Shown in pieces: positions 35,659 to 35,840 of a DNA stretch of 35,840 bases. Each line of letters begins with the position of its first letter. Within the stretch, counting starts at the first letter, position 1. Source of the DNA: Pseudomonadota bacterium (GTDB taxonomy: Bacteria > Desulfobacterota > Anaeroferrophillalia > Anaeroferrophillales > Tharpellaceae); NCBI GenBank assembly GCA_011049115.1, contig DSCM01000131.1, forward strand, positions 1 to 35,840, written 5' to 3'. Position numbers and translations under genes: made by a program. The notes below the pieces were generated by a model, which saw only the letters and a list, made by a program, of their open reading frames with translations, did no database searches and was not told where the DNA came from.

Positions 35659-35840
35659 AATTGATCAGTTAAAGAGCTAGTGATTACGGAAAATTGACCA
35701 CCCACAGCGACCTTTTCTGTATTTGATTTTTCAATTTTAAGTGCCTCGGCGCTCAAAATTTACTCTACCAGACCGTTTTAGGTGCTCTTTCTCAAATTTA
35801 GGGCGCAGCTACCCTGTAAAACTGCCTTGCTGTCAGAGCA
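35645..35840. mobile_element. end of a probable IS21-type insertion sequence (continues outside window)
   Basis: The last ~190 bases are markedly AT-rich and contain spaced repeats: AAAATTGATCA (35657), AAAATTGACCA (35690), AAAATTTACTC (35755) and a degenerate copy near 35793. Multiple short terminal repeats with an AAAATTGAC core are a habit of IS21-family ends as I remember them. The boundary lies where the porin-like reading frame loses sense. No transposase is within the window, so family assignment is tentative. Confidence 0.45.

Overview
The window looks like a GC-rich anaerobic bacterium of the Desulfobacterota (former Deltaproteobacteria). The reasons are an obligate-anaerobe type (class II) benzoyl-CoA reductase operon, multihaem c-type cytochrome genes, redox-sensing chemoreceptors, rubrerythrin/Tpx oxygen defence and heavy use of in-frame TGA (selenocysteine). 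A finer taxonomic placement is not possible from the sequence alone.

Region 1 (1-12153, all minus strand) is one chemosensory operon read right to left: an apparently catalytically intact CheB, a Cache-type methyl-accepting receptor, CheW, CheY, a very large CheA with four Hpt-like modules, two further CheB-like proteins that have lost catalytic residues, and a zinc-ribbon ParA ATPase cut by the window edge. No CheR, CheC or CheD is present. A leader with competing inverted repeats precedes it.

Region 2 (12669-13777, minus) holds a rubrerythrin-like protein and thiol peroxidase. Region 3 (14329-16423, plus) is a compact unit of an Fe-S protein followed by hypA and hypB, with no hydrogenase genes nearby. 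Region 4 (16451-21066, plus) is a cobalamin-controlled unit: sigma70 promoter, cobalamin riboswitch, intrinsic terminator, TonB-dependent receptor and a secreted beta-propeller-like protein, closed by a strong terminator. Region 5 (21103-23042, minus) is a translationally coupled pair: a four-haem cytochrome in which the second cysteine of one CXXCH haem motif is encoded by TGA (probable selenocysteine), and a haem-c chemoreceptor gene interrupted by an in-frame TAA.

Region 6 (23488-34375, plus) is a complete bamBCDEFGHI operon for ATP-independent benzoyl-CoA reduction. bamE and bamF each carry one in-frame TGA in a CxxU context, and a short CxxU open frame may lie between bamC and bamD. Electrons from NAD(P)H-type and ferredoxin-type modules (BamG/H/I) and Hdr/Mvh-type modules (BamD/E/F) are expected to feed the tungsten enzyme BamB through BamC. 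Region 7 (34790-35840) is an outer-membrane porin-like gene broken by a frameshift and cut short at what looks like the end of an IS21-type element that runs out of the window.

The strongest candidate for something undescribed is the Sec-for-Cys substitution inside a c-type haem attachment motif. The chemosensory operon built with several pseudo-enzymatic or decoy domains is the second candidate.
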